Shown: one piece after another, positions 5,758 to 8,403 of the stretch
Layout: each line of letters opens with the position of its first letter
Position numbering within the stretch: position 1 is the stretch's first letter
Origin: an uncultured Lachnospiraceae bacterium
Lineage (GTDB): Bacteria; Bacillota_A; Clostridia; Lachnospirales; Lachnospiraceae
Assembly: GCA_910585655.1 (NCBI GenBank)
Contig: CAJUFW010000154.1
Coordinates: 1-8,403, forward strand
Reading direction: 5' to 3'
Length of the DNA: 8,403 bases
Program-made: the position numbers and the translations under genes
Notes under the pieces: generated by a model
Databases searched by the model: none
What the model saw: only the letters and a program-made list of their open reading frames with translations
Told to the model about the DNA's origin: nothing

Positions 5758-7224
5758 ATGAATCCTCAATCCTCCCACGAACTACCAATCCTGCCCCTGC
5801 GGAACCACCCGGGATGTCTGTCTGCTGCCGCCGCATGGTTTTCCGACAAATGGGGAATCCCGTTAGAGGCTTACCGGGAAAGTATGGAAGAATGCCTGAG
5901 CCATCATATGACACAGGAGGCTGGTGGCTTCGACTCTGTTTCTGTCGGCTTTCCTGCCGTCGGCTTTTTTGCCGTCCCTCAGTGGTATTTCCTCCAAAAC
6001 GAACAACAGGATATCATCGCAGGCTGCGGAGTAATCAAAAATGACTTCCATGACCGCAAGGATCTCGCTCCGAACTTATGCGCTCTTTATGTAGAAGAGG
6101 AATACCGCGGGCAAGGCATCGCCGGACGGCTTTTACATTTTGTCTGTCAGGATATGGCACAGTTTGGGCTTTCTACGCTTTATCTCGTGACGGACCATAC
6201 CAGTTTCTATGAGCGGTATAACTGGACATTTTCTACTATGGTACAGGAGGACAATGGTGGCATGACCAGATTGTACCAGCGTGATTTATCGGAATTCCTT
6301 CCTCCTGCTCCACGGGTATTGGTCTTTGGTTCCTTAAACCTAGATCGCGTTTATCAGGTTGAGCATATCGTCTCCCCTGGAGAAACTATCGCATCCGGCA
6401 AACTGCAGACCTTTTGCGGCGGCAAAGGATTAAACCAGGCGATTGCCTTTTCCAAAGCCGGAGCCGACACCTATCTTGCCGGTAAGATCGGCGCTGACGG
6501 AGAAGCATTAAAAGAAGCCTGTACGTATTATGGAGTTAGGACCGACTTTCTTCTTTCCTCCGATCTGCCGAGCGGTCATGCGATCATTCAGGTAGACCAG
6601 CAGGGACAGAACAGTATTTTATTATTTGGAGGCGCAAACCAGGCGCAGAGCAAGGCGGAAATCGACCAGATTCTGCAACACTTTACAAACGGAGATCGGC
6701 TGGTACTGCAAAACGAAATCAACGAGCTTCCTTATTTAATCCAAACGGCTGCCGCAAAAGGAATGGAACTGATCTTAAATCCTTCTCCTTATCATCCTGA
6801 TTTAAAAAACTGCGGTCTGGATAAGTTGTCATGGCTGATTTTAAATGAAGTAGAAGCTTTTCAAATGACCGGGGAAACCAAAACTACTGCTATTATGGCA
6901 AAACTGAAACAGCTTTGCCCAAATGCAGGCATCGTCCTTACATTAGGCGAGGAAGGGGCGGTCTGCTTCTGGAAAGAAGAACTTTGTCAACAAGCCTGTT
7001 TTCCGGCAAAGGTTCTGGATACCACTGCCGCCGGAGATACCTTTACTGGTTACTTTTTTACGGAATTGCTGCTTTCCCGAAAAACAACGGAGAAAGAAAG
7101 AACAGAAGCAGCACTTTATGCCGCAGCAAAAGCCGCCTCCATCACTGTTTCCAGAAATGGGGCGGCAGATTCGATTCCAAAGCGGCAGGAGCTTTTTAGC
7201 GGATCACCTCTGGCTCCTTGCTAA
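5758..7224 (+). CDS. Fusion of GNAT N-acetyltransferase and ribokinase-like PfkB sugar kinase
   Basis: A 488-residue cytoplasmic protein joining two enzymes. ATG 5758 is preceded by GAAAGGA with 7-8 bp spacing. Residues 1-178 are a GNAT domain: WFSDKWGIPLEAY near 27-39, then core LCALYVEEEYRGQGIAGRLL with the acetyl-CoA pyrophosphate loop RGQGIA at 117-122, and TDHTSFYERYNW at 145-156. After a short Pro-rich linker (LPPAP, 181-185), residues 186-488 are a complete ribokinase-fold kinase: GSLNLD at 191-196, substrate/ATP signature GGKGLNQA at 221-228, NEVE (NxxE motif, Mg2+ handling) at 363-366, and DTTAAGDTF at 421-429 with the catalytic base Asp427. All key kinase residues are present, so phosphorylation of a sugar such as ribose or a nucleoside is likely; the acetyl acceptor is unknown. 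There is no internal start codon at the kinase boundary, so this is a true fusion in one frame. It carries an unusual insert at about 48-72. The 3' end overlaps the convergent downstream gene by 29 bp. It is divergent from the hydrolase gene, which hints at a shared sugar pathway. Confidence 0.9.
   Translation: MNPQSSHELPILPLRNHPGCLSAAAAWFSDKWGIPLEAYRESMEECLSHHMTQEAGGFDSVSVGFPAVGFFAVPQWYFLQNEQQDIIAGCGVIKNDFHDRKDLAPNLCALYVEEEYRGQGIAGRLLHFVCQDMAQFGLSTLYLVTDHTSFYERYNWTFSTMVQEDNGGMTRLYQRDLSEFLPPAPRVLVFGSLNLDRVYQVEHIVSPGETIASGKLQTFCGGKGLNQAIAFSKAGADTYLAGKIGADGEALKEACTYYGVRTDFLLSSDLPSGHAIIQVDQQGQNSILLFGGANQAQSKAEIDQILQHFTNGDRLVLQNEINELPYLIQTAAAKGMELILNPSPYHPDLKNCGLDKLSWLILNEVEAFQMTGETKTTAIMAKLKQLCPNAGIVLTLGEEGAVCFWKEELCQQACFPAKVLDTTAAGDTFTGYFFTELLLSRKTTEKERTEAALYAAAKAASITVSRNGAADSIPKRQELFSGSPLAPC
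5944..5973 (+). repeat. 15-bp in-frame tandem duplication inside the GNAT domain
   Basis: GTCGGCTTTCCTGCC is followed immediately by GTCGGCTTTTTTGCC (13 of 15 identical), encoding VGFPA and VGFFA at residues 63-72, directly before VPQW. It forms the end of a roughly 20-residue stretch that, from memory of stand-alone relatives, is normally absent between SMEECL and VPQW. Confidence 0.65.
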
Positions 7225-7588
7225 AAGAATATTTGGTGCATACGGCGTCTTCAATCCGCAATACCTCAAAGATCCCATCTCCCAGCTTATACAGCCTGCT
7301 CGGACCGGTCGGATCCTCTAACATTGCTTTCCGCGCCTCATCCCGATCATCACGGACGGCTCTGCCTGTCACTCGTATCCAGGTGCCGTCCTCTCCCATA
7401 CCGCAGATTTCTATTTTGCTGTTCTCCATCATCTGCTTGTAGCAATCCTTTGTATTATTGGTACAGATGTAAAGACTGCCGTCGATTTCAGTTACACTGC
7501 CGAATGGGCGCACACGCGGCTGATCACCGTCCATGGTGGCTACATAAAAAGTCTTTGTTGCTTTTAATTCTTCTACTATCCGGTTCAT
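7196..7588 (-). CDS. Pyridoxamine 5'-phosphate oxidase-like FMN-binding split-barrel protein
   Basis: A 130-residue cytoplasmic protein of the small flavin-binding split-barrel superfamily; members bind FMN (or sometimes F420 or haem) and act as reductases or oxidases on mostly unknown substrates. Typical features are FYVATMDGDQPRVRPFG near residues 14-30, where the Arg/Pro segment lines the flavin phosphate site, then LYICTNNTKDCYKQM near 39-53, IEICGM near 59-64 and WIRVTGRAV near 70-78. The length suits the single-domain group rather than true PdxH (about 200 residues), so pyridoxal-phosphate synthesis is unlikely. The start is ATG 7588 with a strong AAGGAGG 9-10 bp upstream. It has its own promoter right after the membrane-protein gene. 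Its last nine codons and stop overlap the convergent GNAT-kinase gene by 29 bp. Confidence 0.9.
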   Translation of the reverse strand: MNRIVEELKATKTFYVATMDGDQPRVRPFGSVTEIDGSLYICTNNTKDCYKQMMENSKIEICGMGEDGTWIRVTGRAVRDDRDEARKAMLEDPTGPSRLYKLGDGIFEVLRIEDAVCTKYSFSKEPEVIR

Positions 7589-7633
7589 AATAACTCTCCT
7601 CCTTATTATTGTAACTTTATATATTACATCACC

Positions 7634-7662
7634 AGTGTATCACAACACAAACACACTGTCAA
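7634..7662 (-). promoter_or_regulatory. Near-consensus promoter of the split-barrel gene with internal inverted repeat
   Basis: On the minus strand a perfect TTGACA (plus positions 7657-7662) is followed after 17 bp by TACACT (7634-7639), with TG at the extended -10 position. The inverted repeat CAGTGT (7633-7638) / ACACTG (7653-7658), spaced by 14 bp, reaches from the -10 to the -35 element and could be a repressor operator. The promoter begins only 6 bp after the stop of the membrane-protein gene, so the gene can be expressed independently of the upstream pair. Confidence 0.75.
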
Positions 7663-7667
7663 CACTC

Positions 7668-8156
7668 CTATAGCCATCTTCTATCCTTTTCCCCAGTGTC
7701 TATCTTATGGCTCGCATACCAGTAACTCCCAAACTTCAGCGCCGACGCAGCTGCCAAAATCACCACGGAAGTATAAAACGCTTCTCTGTTAAACAACGCA
7801 GTAGTCCAGGTGATAACCAACAGGCAAAACAACAAAACATCCATCGCCCACCCGCCGCTTTTATCATGCAGATATTGATTCCGCTCATCCTGTTCCTTCT
7901 GCCTCTTTTCCTTTAAAAGCAAACGGTTTTTCAACAATCTTTTATAATAGATAATCCGACTGATAATATAAATAATTCCGCTAAAATAAAGGGTTCGGCT
8001 AAGGCTCTGTGCAAATTCGCTCATTTCTCTGGAATCTCCGCCGCCTAACTCCACTACCATCACCATATACGCCAGCATTCCCACGAGCAGCGCATACAGC
8101 AAACGGATACGCCGTTGCACTTTTTCCGTATAAGTCATACGTCTAGATCTCCTCAT
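7668..8156 (-). CDS. Four-helix membrane protein partner of the XRE regulator
   Basis: Small integral membrane protein of unknown function. I choose ATG 8156 (162 residues) because GGAGG lies 6 bp upstream on the minus strand; an ATG at 8138 (156 residues) with a less well spaced GAGGAG is the alternative, and the open frame continues to a TTG at 8207 without support. A strongly basic N-terminus precedes helix 1 (about residues 19-37). Helix 2 is about 56-71, followed by a charged cytoplasmic segment KEKRQKEQDERN ending near 93, then helices 3 (104-122) and 4 (128-148) and a charged tail. Two hydrophobic pairs around a central DERN-type charged loop recall small Firmicutes membrane families (DUF2178/DUF6773-like) found next to XRE regulators, but I cannot confirm the family. 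It overlaps the upstream regulator gene by 14 bp, so the two are co-transcribed and probably translationally coupled. Confidence 0.75.
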   Translation of the reverse strand: MRRSRRMTYTEKVQRRIRLLYALLVGMLAYMVMVVELGGGDSREMSEFAQSLSRTLYFSGIIYIISRIIYYKRLLKNRLLLKEKRQKEQDERNQYLHDKSGGWAMDVLLFCLLVITWTTALFNREAFYTSVVILAAASALKFGSYWYASHKIDTGEKDRRWL

Positions 8157-8373
8157 CCTGTTCCTCCTCTCTCTGTCTGTTCTCTTCCAGACAGCACAGA
8201 TCCTCAACTGTCGTATGAAACACTACCGCCAGTCGATATGCCAACATTAAGGATGGATTGTACTGCTCCTTTTCAATCGATATAATGGTTCTGGCTGATA
8301 CGCGAACCAACTCCGCTAGCTGCTGCTGTGTCAGTCCTGCCGCATTCCGCATCTCCTTTACTTTTGTTTTCAT
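8143..8373 (-). CDS. XRE-family helix-turn-helix transcriptional regulator
   Basis: A 76-residue DNA-binding protein consisting of a single Cro/C1-type HTH domain plus a short acidic tail. The start at ATG 8373 gives MKTKVKEMRNAAGLTQ, the usual family beginning, with GGGAAGG upstream at rather long spacing (about 11 bp). Earlier in-frame ATGs at 8385 and 8394 would add 4 or 7 residues but have poor ribosome sites. The HTH is LTQQQLAELVRVSARTIISIEKEQYNPSL, split here as helices LTQQQLAELV and SARTIISIE; YNPSLMLAYRLAVVF and VEDLC complete the domain. The family often reads SRQTI where this protein has SARTI. Proteins of this compact type usually dimerise and repress their own operon. It overlaps the membrane-protein gene by 14 bp. 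Its promoter would lie beyond the right edge of the window. Confidence 0.88.
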   Translation of the reverse strand: MKTKVKEMRNAAGLTQQQLAELVRVSARTIISIEKEQYNPSLMLAYRLAVVFHTTVEDLCCLEENRQREEEQDEEI

Positions 8374-8403
8374 TATCAGATACATCCTTCCCATTATCCG
8401 GTT

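Noticed and set aside
5563..5778. Minus-strand 71-codon frame overlapping the start of the fusion gene
   Set aside because: It is hydrophobic only because of AT-rich intergenic DNA, lacks a clear ribosome site, runs through the fusion gene's promoter and start, and resembles no family.
7196..7588. Calling the split-barrel protein PdxH (pyridoxamine-phosphate oxidase)
   Set aside because: It is only 130 residues and lacks the C-terminal region of true PdxH; only the general FMN-binding superfamily is supported.
1..8403. CRISPR arrays, tRNA/rRNA genes, complete insertion sequences, prophage or known defence systems
   Set aside because: I found no regularly spaced repeats, cloverleaf or rRNA motifs, intact transposase, or phage or defence proteins. 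The only mobile-element trace is the truncated PD-(D/E)XK fragment.

Overview
The window looks like chromosomal DNA from a gut-type member of the Bacillota, most likely a Lachnospiraceae-like Clostridium relative. The evidence is a moderate GC content, strong AGGAGG-type ribosome binding sites, sigma-A-type promoters, a secreted protein with the Ig-like and Fn3-like modules common in that group, a remnant of the PD-(D/E)XK 'transposase' family that is abundant there, and an XRE regulator paired with a small membrane protein. This assignment is an inference from protein style, not from a marker gene.

Layout from left to right. (1) 96-2018, plus strand: a large secreted protein with a propeller-like N-terminal region, an Ser/Thr/Glu linker, an Ig-like domain and an Fn3-like domain. 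Its signal peptide and ribosome binding site point to a start at 54, where the codon is ACG rather than ATG. (2) 2019-2588: a large imperfect hairpin, a decayed C-terminal fragment of a PD-(D/E)XK family transposase/nuclease on the minus strand, a 17-bp palindrome, and the strong terminator of the next gene. (3) 2589-5345, minus strand: a 918-residue cytoplasmic glycoside hydrolase of the GH106-like type (TIM barrel plus C-terminal jelly roll). (4) 5346-5757: a 412-bp divergent intergenic region with a promoter for each flanking gene, an inverted repeat over the minus-strand -10 element, and a tandem 10-bp repeat in the plus-strand leader. (5) 5758-7224, plus strand: a fusion of a GNAT acetyltransferase and a complete ribokinase-like PfkB sugar kinase in one chain. 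(6) 7196-7588, minus strand: an FMN-binding split-barrel (pyridoxamine-phosphate-oxidase-like) protein whose end overlaps the fusion gene tail-to-tail by 29 bp; it has its own near-consensus promoter. (7) 7668-8156 and 8143-8373, minus strand: a four-helix membrane protein and, upstream of and overlapping it, an XRE-family repressor, forming a two-gene operon.

Working together: the divergent hydrolase and GNAT-kinase could form a small carbohydrate-use unit in which a cytoplasmic hydrolase releases a sugar that the kinase phosphorylates, but no transporter or dedicated regulator is visible. The regulator/membrane-protein pair resembles common two-gene modules whose function is mostly unknown. 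The most unusual items are the GNAT-PfkB fusion, with an inserted and internally duplicated segment in its GNAT domain, and the non-standard start of the secreted protein. I saw no CRISPR array, rRNA, tRNA, intact insertion sequence, phage or recognisable defence system.
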